Shown in pieces: positions 35,017 to 47,188 of a stretch of 64,000 nt of DNA. The stretch is from Ilex aquifolium. Its lineage: Eukaryota; Streptophyta; Magnoliopsida; Aquifoliales; Aquifoliaceae. A program made the translations under genes and the position numbers. The stretch spans positions 9,063,501 to 9,127,500 of the forward strand of contig OX637394.1 in assembly GCA_951799425.1 (NCBI GenBank), given 5' to 3'. Position 1 is the stretch's first letter. Each line of letters begins with the position of its first letter. The notes under the pieces were generated by a model, which made no database searches, was not told the DNA's origin, and saw only the letters and a program-made list of their open reading frames with translations.

Positions 35017-35056
<40 letters not shown>

Positions 35057-35210
35057 ATTTTGTAAGTATTTCGCATTCCTGTCCGATTTTTTACGGATTA
35101 TCAAAAGATCTTCTGTTGATCTACTCGATTCTTTCAGATAACCGATCAGTAAGGTCGGGTAAAGTATGATAGGATCAAAATTTACGGGTAATTAGAAATT
35201 TGAACACCCA
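34621..35210. mobile_element. hAT-like MITE (590 bp)
   Basis: Perfect ends TGGGTGTTCA and TGAACACCCA. The inner parts are complementary in pieces: TACCCGAT near the left end, ATCGGGT words and GGTCGGGTAAAGTATGATAGG near the right. A (TATC)n/(AT)n/(GT)n microsatellite lies inside at about 35008-35057. The 8-bp duplication is not clear. Confidence 0.6.
35008..35057. repeat. (TATC)n-(AT)n-(GT)n compound microsatellite
   Basis: TCTATCTATCTATCTATC runs into ATATATAT and then GTGTGTGTG. Confidence 0.9.
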
Positions 35211-35411
35211 TAACAAAGATTTATAAAGTGACAATAATCCTAATATATAATAATAGTACCTAATACAAAAAAAATGTCCCTTTTATATTTTTCTATTTTC
35301 ATGGTGGAGATCCTGAACAATACCAAAGTGTGGCGTGCTATCATAGTTGAATAATAATTTTTCACATGAAGAGTTGGATTGTGTTAGGTATGTACTTTTT
35401 TTTTTTTTTAC

Positions 35412-35628
35412 AACCGAATGGGTTGGTCTAGTAGGATATTAGTCGAATTTCTCATATTGAGGTTAGAGATCAAGTCTTGGAGTCCACATTGATATTTGAT
35501 GATTGATTGTTATTCTAGCCTAACTAGGTTCGTTTTCGAGAAGAGTAATAATAGACGCAGTCAAGAACCTTATGATCCCACCAATGAAGACCTATTGAGG
35601 TGGTATCCTTTGTCCCACCCTTTTCTTT
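35412..35628 (+). mobile_element. tRNA-derived SINE, copy 1
   Basis: Similar along its length to the SINE at 41985: GATATTAGTCGAA, TTGAGGTTAGAGATCAAGT, TTTGATGATTGATTG, CTAACTAGGTTCG, CGAGAAGAG and GATCCCACCA. Its B box is more degraded, so it is the older copy. Duplication not identified. Confidence 0.65.
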
Positions 35629-36099
35629 ACATAGCAAAAACAAAATATGTAGTTATCTTTTCTTTTCTTTTCTTTTCTTTTTTATACTTTTATTTCTTAT
35701 CCTTACTCCACTTAAGGGTGATAATCAAGTTGAGTTTCTCGAGCTCGACTCAGTGATGATGGTGGTAGTTATGGTGGAGGCGACGACAATGTTTGGAGTT
35801 GATGGTGGTATTAGACGGTGATGGTAGTGATGGGAGATGACGAATGTTGATGGCGGCAGTGATATGATGATGTTTGTGATAATAAATATAAGAATGAAAT
35901 AATTATTGATTTAAATAACCTCATTCGTTAAAAATATATTTGTCAATGTTGATTTTATGGACTTGTAGTCTTAAAAATATGATAAAACCAAAAAACTATC
36001 TGAATGTATACCTCTCACAAAATCTCCCATCTTATTATTGGATAATTACTTGGAGTTTTTTTTTTTGTGTTTTGTATTACTAACAAAATTTAGGAAATA

Positions 36100-37980
36100 C
36101 CAAAGTCGTCTAAAATGTAATGGAATTTTTCTAAAAATTAAAATTATTGAAATTGAGCTGAAGTGGCTTTCAAAAGGTTAAAAGTATTGGAACTTAGCAA
36201 CGGAAATTTCGTTTGAATTCTAAAATTAAGCTACTGTTACCAGTAAAAAACCACTACTTCAACAAGTTACAAAATACTCAAAGTAACAGTGCAAAGACCA
36301 CCATTTAATTTCCTAAACTAGGGTTTTTTTCTAGTATGTCAAACCACTGTGTGTATACAATGGCATGTAATTTATTAGGCTAGTCCTATAATTATGAAAA
36401 ATTCAAAATGTGCCCCTCCACTTCGGGCCAAAGAGTCGCCGTTTGCAGACAATTAGACAAAACATTGATACACCAAGACACTCCAATCTGCATCGTATTA
36501 GGTGCCTAAAATCTCGAGCAGAAGAGGTGGCTGTGGTTAGCTTCACGATACGGCGGCTTGTAGGTGGCGGCACTTGAAACCGCCGCACCCGGAAATTTGT
36601 GTAAATATAAGTAGTGTAGTTGCATATATTTGCGTGTAATACATATGTTCAACCCACTTTGAGAAGCATACAGAGCTAAGCCATGGCTCTCATATATGAA
36701 TTCTCCATGGGAGAGATTGCTACCCTGAGGGCTGATGCACGTTTATCGTAGAACCCAGATCAAGTTTCGAGTCTAGTGAGCTGAAAAAGTCTACGGTATC
36801 GAAAAAACAAAATTTAATACCCTATTATCGTTACTAATTTTTATAATAAAGTTATAATTTTAAAATAAAAAGTTACAATTAATTAAAAGAAAGTCATGAT
36901 CAATCATTAATTATCGGTATCGATTTTAATCTTCTAAAATCGTTCACGCCCTTTAAAATTATACTTACACCTCAAAAAAATTATAAATTAACCTTAAAAA
37001 ATTATAATTTTTGATATGATACTACCAACAGTACCATAGTCTTTTCCAATGAGCTGTTACATTGTAATTTAATTTATAATATTGTGAACTTCTACCCACT
37101 GACTCTCGCTTATTTAAAAAACAAAATTAAGATACTGAAATTAAATAATTTCTATTCTTATTATTTCACAAGACCCATATGACCTATTAAGTATTAACCC
37201 TTATTTTTTATTAAAGCTTGAACTTTTCCTAATAGCACTATAATTTAAATTTTTCACAGAATAAAAAATGGTTTAAAATACTTCTACAATGTTAGACTAA
37301 TACCCATATCAAATGCAGAGAAACTCTTTTTTAAACCCAAATCAAGAGAGACTTAAATCTATATTCAAATATTTAATGGTGAAATTTCACTATCCTTTAA
37401 AGATCTAATAGTCATAGTTTATCATTTTTCAAAATTTGTATTTGTTCTCATTTAAATTTGAATTTATCTTCCCTTAAATTTAAATTTCTGCATTAAAGAG
37501 GTCTATACCAAAACAAGTTTTTTTTATCTTTTTTTTATTCAAATTTGAGTAAGAACAAAAAAAGAACAAAAAGTTATTATGAATTTTAGATAAGTACAAA
37601 AACTTAAGAAAGATGAGACAATGATTGACTATTAACTTGTAGTACGCAAAGCAAACTAACAATTAATCTGAGTGGGCAAGAAAGGGATCGAACATGTATT
37701 TTTCTTTAAAAAAAAAGAATAATTAAGCAAATAAAATACTTTAGAATTTACATTATTGCAATACATCTGGAGAAATTTTTTCAAAAAAAATTGGCAAAAA
37801 TAGTATAGATGCAAATGCGACAAACCGTGTGATTTAATCCTTGTTCAACTAACCTAATTACAATGGTAACACAATTTACTAGAATTGCCTTATCATTTCT
37901 CCACCTAAAAACTCTTTCACCATTACATGGCAAATTGCCATTGCTCATCTCAGCACTCACCCACCAAAGGTCACCTCGTC
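36100..37980. other. AT-rich intergenic DNA, nothing firm
   Basis: A GC-richer patch at 36410-36600 holds a 61-codon minus-strand frame of unknown nature. The rest is A/T-rich with no supported gene or element. Confidence 0.4.
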
Positions 37981-38350
37981 TTTGAAGTTTTCAGGTGATT
38001 TATCATCATCTGCACTTACCTGCACTCTCACTACTTCATCAATTCCCAAAGCCTACCACCTATACGTACCTACACCTTACAAACCAACCGGCTGTCTTTT
38101 CCTCTTATTCCTAAATATGCCCCTCCTTTCCTTTCTATGGAGTATCCTACGTTTAGTCACCATCTTTCATTCCCGAGACAATTCTAATGCAGACGAATGT
38201 AGGGGTATTATCGCCCTTTGAACCATGTAGTTCCACTCATACCAGGACGAAATCGGCCTCCTCGCAGCCGCTAATTGCCATGTTTTCAGAGATGTTCATC
38301 ACCAAAAACAATACGCATGTTAAGCTCTCTTGCCTTTTTGTTTGACCCCC

Positions 38351-38372
38351 TCTCTCTCTCTCTCTCTCTCTC
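38351..38372 (+). repeat. (CT)n in the WOX2 promoter, upstream of the TATA box
   Basis: A CT dinucleotide run about 15 bp upstream of the TATA-like box. Such CT tracts are common in plant core promoters and leaders. Confidence 0.8.
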
Positions 38373-38385
38373 AATGCTTTTTCCA

Positions 38386-38396
38386 CTCTATAAAAG
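38386..38396 (+). promoter_or_regulatory. TATA box of the WOX2-like gene
   Basis: CTCTATAAAAGAG about 100 bp upstream of the start codon is a good TATA box at a suitable distance. Confidence 0.65.
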
Positions 38397-38489
38397 AGTA
38401 CAATCTCCATGCAGAAAGCAAACCAGCCTTCTCTCTGTCTCTTTTAGACTTAATTCTGTTTTTTTTTTTTGATTTGGGAGTGGTTGAAA

Positions 38490-39341
38490 ATGGAGGGTGG
38501 TGAAGGGGTGGACATGTCGGTTTCCGGCGGAACTCCGGTGGGCTCTAGATGGAACCCGACGAAGGAACAAATAAGCATGCTTGAAAGCTTGTATAAGCAA
38601 GGCATAAGAACGCCAAGCGCTGAGCAGATACAACAGATAACGAGTAGGCTCAAGGCCTACGGTCACATAGAAGGGAAAAATGTGTTCTATTGGTTTCAAA
38701 ACCACAAGGCAAGGCAAAGGCAGAAGCAGAAGCAAGAGAACGTGTCTTATTTCAATCGATATCTTCATAGGACTTCGCCTGTTTTTCCTCCTCCTTGCCC
38801 AAATGGTTTGTATTCGTCTTTATATCTATTCACATATGGTATATGAATCTATGAGCAATTCTATTGTAATCTAATTTATTGATCTAATTTACATGGTCCT
38901 TGGTTTGACGGTCGACTCCATCAAATATTGAAACTTGATGTTGATTTAATAGTTCCAGAGAAATCACATCATTAGATCACCAAATTAAATTAAAATTTTA
39001 AATTTAAATAATATTACTGGTAAATCCATATATATACTTGGATGTTGAAATAGCTTTTTTTAAGAGAAATATTAGTGGGCTTCTTGTTGTTCAAATTTTA
39101 TAATGGTTAGAGTAGTTTGAGTTTGTGGTATGATCCAGTACTTCCAGGTTGTCTTCTTGCGTAGGGGCTCTAACACTAAATTTATTCTGCAGTTTCTATC
39201 GCTATCATTGTTTGTTATAAGATGTTTCAAATCAGGGAAATGCCTATTTTTCAATACGCATGCAAGGTTTCATTGAATATGATCAAAGTTGTCTTTTATT
39301 GTTTCTGCTGGCTAGGAAAAACCTTGTAATTGCTAGTATTC

Positions 39342-39387
<46 letters not shown>

Positions 39388-39981
39388 GTGTGTTGGATTT
39401 CCACCATCTTGTTTTCTGCAAGCAACTTTATAGTTTGTTGCTCTGTCTTCTTGCTCTTCCCCCCTCTGATTCACGGTCTATTTGGTTGATTAACCAATTA
39501 TCTGAAACTGGTCTTTCCTGGTTTTTCAGTTGTTTGCGGCCCATATTATATACCACAGAGTGATCTAGGGTTCTATCCGCAGTACCCCAACCCCAAGTTA
39601 CCTCTACCTGGTGGCATCAGGAGACGACCCAGGCCAGAGACAGTCGACAAGACTAAACAGTGTGGTGGCGGTACAGGTTACGAACCAGCAAACCAAGGAT
39701 TAAACATCATGATGCGAACCGATTATAACGAGGAGTTCATTAAAAACACAAACAAGTACTGTGATCAAGAAACATTGGATCTATTTCCACTGCACCCAAC
39801 TGGGATTTTACAAGGAAGAAGAACAGCAAGCTCTTCTCTTGCTTCCTCGTCTGCTGAGAATTCCCCAATTACTACTCCTTCAAGTAACCCAGAGACTACT
39901 TGCATTAATGATCAAGAAGGTTCCTGTGACCAACCCTTCTTTGAGTTTTTTGGTGGAATTGATCCTTGTGATAGTGATTAA
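38490..39981 (+). CDS. WOX2: WUSCHEL-related homeobox transcription factor, WOX2-like
   Basis: Exon 1 (38490-38805) and exon 2 (39530-39981) join at a GT-AG intron (AAATG|GTTTGT ... TTTTTCAG|TTG) and give 255 residues. The WOX homeodomain spans about residues 19-83, with [14 protein letters not shown] and the recognition helix [18 protein letters not shown]. The WUS box TLDLFPLHP is at 187-195. The segment after the homeodomain ([26 protein letters not shown]) and the C-terminal [10 protein letters not shown] match WOX2 rather than other WOX members. WOX2 acts in the nucleus of the zygote's apical daughter cell lineage in embryo patterning. I chose the ATG at 38490, as MEGGEG fits the family; nothing upstream adds a better start. 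The intron carries a MITE and a long CT run. The gene looks intact. Confidence 0.9.
38853..39018. mobile_element. MITE, about 180-bp family, copy in WOX2 intron
   Basis: GAGCAATTCTATTGTAATCTA at the left, GTCGACTCCATCAAATATTG and GATGTTGATTTAATAG in the middle, in the reverse orientation relative to 41091. Degraded right end. Confidence 0.6.
39343..39384. repeat. (CT)n microsatellite in WOX2 intron
   Basis: About 21 CT units, 150 bp before exon 2. Confidence 0.95.
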
Positions 39982-41090
39982 ATAATTACCATGGTTCTGA
40001 ACTATCATGCTGCTTTGTTCCCAGTAGACCTGGCTTTTTCAGATGAATTTATGTTTTTGGGCTTTTGGCATGAAACATAGGTTTTTCCGGTTGGATGATA
40101 TTATGACTTCTTGTTTATCAGTGTGGTCTGGCCTTTTATCTCTACTCTCTAAGTAATTATGTTATTATTTGGTGTAACGTTAACATAATGTAACAGTTAT
40201 ACTCGATATTTACTCCCAATCTAGTGTGATGATGTGGAATTTTTTTCATTCAGGGCGTAAAATTGGATAAATGTAAATATTGACGTCTTCTTGTTAGTGT
40301 AAATTGAATTTCCCTGATACTTATTCTTATCGAGGAATTGCGAGTGTCTAGAATTAATTCTTCAAAATAACTCAAAAGTGAATGGGCCGTGAAGAATTTT
40401 TTTGTTATAGAAAAACAAAAACTTAGAATACTTGCAAGTCAGGAGGAAACTCATAAATTGATAGTTTTGTTTTTCGTAACCACAAACCTCGTCAAGGTAT
40501 AGTTATTTTGGATTTATTTCTGTGAGTAAATTTTTAATACTTGCAATCACCTTCATATTATAAATATCAGTTAACCTTAAGAAATATCAACAAGAGTCGA
40601 ATTTTTGATGTTTCAGATCTATGATTTGTGATCATACCAATAAGGCCATAACCGTGCTAGTGGATAGTTGCTGGGCACAGAGCCTACCAAATTTGTGATC
40701 ATACCAATAAGGCCAAAAAACAGTGAGTAACGAATAAAAAAATGAATTAGAAAGGTCGTACCCCTTTCCTGCTCCTTGATAGTTCATGACAGAAAACTTC
40801 TTGCTACTTTAAACTTCGATGGTTGAATGTCTAGGGACATGTGTTTACGATTGGTCTTATTTTTAGTCTTTAATATTCTCCAACTGTTTGACTTTTAGAT
40901 TTTAGATTTCTTTTCTTGGGCTTTTGGCAGTCATGCTTATTATAAATAGAGTAATCTTATAAAATTCAAATAAAATTTAAAAAATTATAATTTAAATGTA
41001 TATCATCACTTAGATGAGTGTGTTCTATTAATTTTTTCAATTGGGCCATGCATTCCACACTCATCCAAGTGTTGATATATATTTCGGTTT

Positions 41091-41271
41091 GAGTAATACT
41101 ATTTGAATCTAAAAATCTAACATAATATACTGATATAATGATGTGGCTTCAGTAGAACCATTTGATCAACATCAAGTTCCAATGTTTGATGGGTCCTACA
41201 GTCAATCCAAATGTCATAGTGAATTAGATCAGCAAATTAAGTCAGTAAATTAGGTCACAATAGCATTGCTC
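41091..41271. mobile_element. MITE, about 180-bp family, best-preserved copy
   Basis: Ends GAGTAATACTATTTG and CAATAGCATTGCTC are inverted repeats. The middle contains GATATAATGATGTGGCTTC, CAAGTTCCAATGTTTGATGG and ACAGTCAATCCAAATG. Used here as the reference for the other copies. Confidence 0.7.
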
Positions 41272-41327
41272 TTTGAGTTTTAACTTTTGGATTTCATTTG
41301 AGTTATGTAGCATTTTCCTTATACATA

Positions 41328-41510
41328 ACAATACTATTTGCACCTAAAATGGTGTGATTTATTGATCTTATTAATTGTTATTATTAATTTAATTATAGGT
41401 CTCAATATTTATTAAAATTTATTGTCAGTTCAGCATTTATTAAAATTTATTGTCAGTTCAACAATTGTGATTAATTAGGTCAATATTTTAGATTCAAATA
41501 ACATTTTTCC
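41328..41510. mobile_element. MITE, about 180-bp family, rearranged copy
   Basis: Same end ACAATACTATTTGCACCTAAA, only 56 bp after the previous copy. The middle has a 23-bp direct repeat (ATTTATTAAAATTTATTGTC followed by AGT, twice) and has lost the usual central block. Confidence 0.5.
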
Positions 41511-41984
41511 ATTATAAATGTTTTAATGGGTGACAAAAACAACCTAACTGGTAATTTAATTTGTAAAATCAGTTGATAAATTTGATAAGAGTGCAATTTG
41601 AACCGGGTATTGTTGATCATAGATGGGCGAAATAATGTTGGCGATAATCTATTGTAGCCTAAGAATCACATTGCAATCCTGAGAGAAAAATCAAACTGTG
41701 CAACTATTGAGAGAAATCGACATTACATCGTTAGTGTGAATAGAAATTTGATACCACACTCGAGAACTTCATGTACTAGTACATAGACATGCAAGCCACC
41801 TACTCAACTGAATGGACACACTTGCCTTAAAAAAACTGAATGGACACAACCTTTTGGTAAGAACTCTCCCAAGTGTTGTATATTGGTTCAAATATTAATC
41901 ATTCTTCTTTCCCTCTCTATATCTCTCTTCTCATGTATGAGAAAATAATCATCAAACCAATCACTCAATCCACGAGCTAACAGA

Positions 41985-42214
41985 CCACTGGGTGAGGTGG
42001 TTCAATGGAGTATTAGTCGAACTCTTCACCTTGAGGTTGGAGGTTCGAGTTTTAGAGTCGACTTTGAGGTTTGATGGTTGACTGCTATGCTAGTCTAACT
42101 AAGTTTGTTCCCGAGAAGACGGGTATGGTCAGGAGTCTCATGATCTCACCAGCCTATCAGGGTGGTCTCTGGACGTTCTCCTTTGCCCCCACCCCTTTTT
42201 TTTTAAAAAAAAAA
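41985..42214 (+). mobile_element. tRNA-derived SINE with target duplication
   Basis: Has a tRNA-like head with GTGAGGTGGTTCAATGG (A-box region) and GGAGGTTCGAGTTTT (B box), a body of about 140 bp and a T-run/A-run tail. It is flanked by AATCCACGAGCTAACAGA (41967-41984) and AATCCATGAGCTAATAGA (42215-42232), which differ at two places. This is a 5' to 3' complete SINE. Confidence 0.85.
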
Positions 42215-42479
42215 AATCCATGAGCTAATAGATAGAAGATTGGACTTGATAAAAAAGTCCCTACTAAATTTAAATACGCCTAATGTTTGGATTAAGAGAT
42301 GGTGGAAATCAATCGTATTTTTCATATACATTTTGCAATTGTTAAATACACAAGTGGGATAACAAACATTTGTTTGAGATCCTAAAATATAGAGCAGTTG
42401 GAAACTGTTTCCTAAATCTAAGTAACAAGAAGTTTGAATGAATTCAAACTTAGAGAAACTAACGGGCTGTTACGATTTG

Positions 42480-45400
42480 TTACAATCCTCTGATATGTCC
42501 CCTCAAGATGGAGCTCGAGATAGAAGTCCAATCTTGGATTTGAGATCAAGAAAGCGGGCACGGGGAAGAGGCTTGGTGAGTGCATCTGCAAGTTGATCTG
42601 TTGAAGACACATGAGCAACACGAAGGACACCATTTTGGACTTGGTCCCTAATGAAGTGAAAATCGATGGCAACATGTTTCATTCTGGAGTGAAACACGGG
42701 ATTGGAACAGAGTTGGGTAGCACCAACATTGTCACAGTATAAGACGGGACATCAAGGTAGTTGAACACCAAGATCAGTTAGAAGATAACAAAGCCAACTG
42801 AGCTCAGCAGCTGCATTAGCCACTGACCTGTATTCAGCTTCAGTGGAAGATCTAGCAACCGTTTTCTGCTTCTTAGAACTCCAGGAGATTGGATTGCAAC
42901 CAAGATAGATGGCATAAGCACTGGTGGATGAAAAATCATCCTTGTCACCTGCCCAATCCGCGTATGAATAGGCTTGTAAGTTGAGTGGTAAGTCACGATG
43001 CAAATGATCTGAAAAGGCATGGAGATTCAATGGGGACTGACGATGTATTTGGAGGCCTTCATTAATAGTGCCACACAGATAGCGTAGTAGACATTTAACA
43101 AAGCTCCAATGTTCAGTTGTGGGTGTGTGCATGTATTGAGAGAGCTTGTTAACCGCAAATGCAATGTCTGGTCTTGTAATCAAGAGATATTGAAGGCTGC
43201 CAACAATTGTTCTGTACTCTATGGGATCAGACAAATGAGAGCCCGATTTTAACATTAGAGGTGGGCTAGTTGGAATGGGAGTTAGCACGAGTTTGGCATC
43301 AGTCATATGAGTTCGAGCCAGAATATCCAGAATGTAACGCCTTTGAGACAGTAAAATACCTTGCTGATTTGGGACTACCTCCACACCCAAGAAATAAGAT
43401 AGTTGTCCAAGATCTTTAATTGAAAACCGATGAGCAAGAACATTAACAAAGGAGTTGATTAGCTTAGTACTGTCACCAGTGATTATTAAGTCATCCACAT
43501 ATACAAGTAGATACATAATATGTCCAGCAGTAGTGAGCACAAATAGAGAGGTATCAGCAAGAGTGAAGGAGGAAAGTACGAAGTTCACGATACCATGTTC
43601 TAGGTGCTTGTTTGAGGCCATAGATTGCCTTTCGAAGTTTGCAGACATATGATGGATGATCTTGATCAACAAAACCTGGTGGTTGTTGCATGTAAACATT
43701 TTCAGAGATGTGGCCATGGAGAAAGGCGTTGTTGACATCAAGTTGGCGTAAGGACCAACCCTGAGATACAACAAGGCTGAGGATAACACGAACTGTGGTT
43801 GGTTTTACAACCGGGCTGAAAGTGTCTAGGTAATCCACTTCTGGTCTTTGATGAAATCCTTTTGCGGCCAAACGTGCTTTGAACCTGTCTATAGAGCCAG
43901 CAAAGTTACGTTTAATTTGAAAAATCCATTTACACCCAACTATATTCTATGTAGGATCAGGTGGAACAAGTTCCCATGTTCCATTCCTAACTAAAGCATC
44001 ACACTCATCAGACATGGCTTGACACCACTTTCAATAGCAGGGCTTTAGTCATGGTTGTTGGTTCAAGGTCGTTGGATTTTGAGAGTTGGGTATGAAGGTT
44101 CATTTTAGTTATTGGTTTATGAATGTAGTTCTTGGCTCGGGTGGTCATTGAGTGTGTTAGAGGGGGATGAGGTTCGGTTGGGATGATTTGGGGTGGGGTT
44201 GGATTACTTGAGGATGGCAAGGGAGTTGAGGTTGGATGGGTGGCTTAGGGTGTGTTGGTGGATGGGACTTGCACTGGAGAGTGTGTTGGAGCTGCACATA
44301 GAGGTTGCTGAGGGACGATGACTTCAAATGGCATAGTGAGTGGCGGCTGGGAAGAGGGTGAGATAACTTTAATTGGTGCAGGAATCCAGGTGGCGATGGT
44401 GTTGGGATGAGGACTAGAGGACGGACCAGATAATGAAGAGTAGGGAAACTGAGACTCAACAAATTTGACATGTCTGGAGACATAGATTTTTGAGGTTGAA
44501 GGGTCAAGGCAGTAGTATGCACTTTGAGTGAGAGAGTACCCAAGAAAAACACAAGGCTTGGATCGTGATTCAAGTTTGTGTGATGTGTAAGGTCGGAGCC
44601 AAGGGTAGCATAAGCAACCAAAGACCCTTAGTTTCGAGTAATTTGGTGTTGTGAGAAATTTTTTGTGGTAGGGTGAGGAGAGATTTAAGGTTGGAGTGGG
44701 CATTCTATTGATGAGGTAGACAGTTGTGGCAAAGGCATAGGTCCATTAGGAGAGGGGTAAAGAAGCATGAGTGAGAAGGGCAAGGCCTGTTTCGACTATA
44801 TGAAGGTGTCTTCTTTCGGAGTAACTGTTGTGTTCATGTGTGTGAGGTGGAGTGGTGAGATGAGAGATACCATTGGTGGAAAGAAAATGAGCTAGGGAGA
44901 TGTACTCACCACCATTGTCAGAGTAGAGGGTTTTGAGGGTTAAATTGAAGTGTTTTTCCACAATGGTTTTGAATCTTATAAATACTTCTTTGACTTCGGA
45001 TTTGTGATCAATGAAGACTGCATAATATTTAAAGCCATTATGTGAGAAAATTGGAGAGGTCCAGACATCTGAAAATATGATTTCAAGAGGTTTAGTAGAG
45101 ACAATTGTAGAGTTGGAGAAAGACAATTTATGACTTATATTGCAGAGACAAGCATTACATGAGAAATCAAGAGATAAAGAGGAAGATAAGCCTAAATGAT
45201 TACTAGAAACAATATGTTTGAGAATTGGAAAAGCAGGATGTCCTAATCTATGGTGCCAGTCGAAGGAAGTGGTCTTTATTGTGGAGAAGGCAATCAAAGG
45301 GGAGGAGGTTGGCCACTCATAGACACCATCTTTAGTTCGTCCTTTCAGTAGTGTTGCACCGATGCGAAGTTCCTTCACAAGAAAAGTGGATGGTAAGAAC

Positions 45401-46150
45401 TCTATGGAAACATTGTTAGAATGAAAAAAATTGTGATATAGAGATTAAGTTCTTTTTCATAGATGGAACACAGAGAACATTGTTTAATGTAAATGTATTT
45501 TGAGGAGTTTTGAGAGAGGTGGAACCAGTGTGGGTGATGGGAAGATTGGAGCCATCTCTGATCATGATGTCATCAGTGCCAATGTATGGAGCATGCAGTG
45601 AAAGATTGCTCAGATCAGATGTTACATGGTGAGATGCACCGCTGTCCAAAAGCCATGATGGTGTGGTAGAAGGATTGGTGGCAAGGTGAGCTTGTGGTTG
45701 CCATGGTGTGCCGGGTTGAGAAGAGCTAGATGTGTGGGAAGTGTGAACTGGTACTAGGCGAAATGATGGACAGCGTTTGGCAGTGTGACCCTGAATCCTG
45801 CAAATTTGGCAATGATCAAGGTATGGTCTAAGAGGAGGACGAGAGCCCTGTGATGAATGAGGTTCTGCATTGGTTGCAGCAGGTGGGAGGTTGGTTGAAT
45901 TGAAGGTGTGTGTGTGTGTTTGATTGTGTGTGTGTTGGTGTTAGTATGTATGTGTGTGTGCGCTGTGTGTTTGATTGTGTGTGTGTGAAGAAAGAGATGA
46001 GGGGTACCTGGCAAAGGAGGGAGAGAGTGTTGTATGTGTGTGTGTGTATGAAAGTCGTGAAGAGAGAGGGGTACATGGGTTTGGGCGTCTTCCATGGCAG
46101 AGGAGTGAGCGAGCGAGCAAGCAGAGAGAGAGAGAGATGAGGGATTTAAG
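42480..46150 (-). mobile_element. Ty1/copia retrotransposon fossil, no LTRs seen
   Basis: On the minus strand the order is: gag zinc knuckle CQICRIQGHTAKRC (about 45760-45815), protease MDSGASHHVTS (about 45649), the WHHRLGHP pre-integrase motif and integrase core (about 44750-45380), reverse transcriptase with [10 protein letters not shown] and YVDD (about 43000-43870), and RNase H with the SSTEAEYR motif (about 42520-42850). The order integrase before RT defines Ty1/copia. It is broken, with several breaks, and neither LTR nor the gag N-terminus is recognisable, so it is an old, end-trimmed copy. A GT-rich microsatellite occupies the place where the start of gag would be. Confidence 0.9.
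45906..46060. repeat. (GT)n-rich microsatellite
   Basis: Interrupted GTGTGTGT runs at the 5' side of the copia fossil. Open frames here encode only His-Thr repeats and are not genes. Confidence 0.85.
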
Positions 46151-46381
46151 TTGGGTGGCGTGAATGTGTAGGCATATTGGGCGGGATTTGGGTTTTTGAT
46201 GGAATGGATTGTGAGCCATTGGATTTAATTATGTGAGTTTAGATAAGATCTGAACCGTATATCTAGACTTCAATCAAATCATAACCGTTCTTCTGTTTTT
46301 TTAAATTGGGCGAGCTGATTTCAATTTGGGAAGTTTGAAATTGTCTCTATCTTATTAGTATAGATTCTCTCCTCTTGTGAC

Positions 46382-46813
46382 TAGGCCTATCAATAGATTA
46401 GATTGTGATATGAATTCGATCTGAATCAGAAGTCGATTAGTCGGATATGAATTGATATTTTTTTACTGATAATCCGAACTCAAATCTGAATCCACTATTT
46501 TATAATTAACGGATTTGGATATATTTATATTTGATTCGATTGTGATTCGATCCAAAATATGTATATATTTCTATATATATTAAAGAAATTAAGTGATTAT
46601 TTCAAGAAATTTAGTTGAAATTTAGATATAATTTGTTAAATTTTATTTAAATTAAGTTATTTGAATCGGATCAGATTTTAGACTGTTGACAATTTAGATA
46701 TAGACTATGAAAATAAAATTCATCGGATAATCAAATTGAATTCAGATTAGACTTTTAAAATCAAATTCAAATTAGTTAAAATATTATCTAAATTCAATCT
46801 ATTGATAGACATA
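46382..46813. mobile_element. hAT-type MITE (432 bp)
   Basis: Ends TAGGCCTATCAATAGATT and AATCTATTGATAGACATA are inverted repeats, flanked by the identical 8-bp duplication CTTGTGAC (46374-46381 and 46814-46821). An 8-bp duplication is diagnostic of hAT. Rich in GATTCGAT-type words; no coding part. Confidence 0.9.
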
Positions 46814-47188
46814 CTTGTGACCAAGAGGAAGGACAGTAACACAAGATGGTATTCTTAATAAATTGAAAATTTTGGAGGCCGGTCCAATTTTAGGACTTAT
46901 TGGGCTTTAAATTCATTCTCAAAATTATTTTGGGTTTAAGGACATTTGTACACCAATTGTCCAAAATACCTTGAACTCCTTTTTTTCCTCATAGAAGAAA
47001 TATAATAAAAGTCAGTTTTATCAAAACTCAACGTATGTAAGTCAAAAAATTAAAATTAAAAGCAGTAACATTGAATATAACAATAATATGAACACAATGG
47101 TGATAAAAAAAACAGTAATATACAAAATAAAATACAGTAATATTGAACATAATAGGGACATAAATAATAACGTGAACACAATAGTGAT

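Noticed and set aside
36403-36588. 61-codon minus-strand frame in a GC-richer patch
   Set aside because: Basic and short, no known motif; kept only as a remark in the intergenic entry.
45754-46219. Frames rich in His-Thr or Val-Cys
   Set aside because: Products of the GT microsatellite at the edge of the copia fossil.
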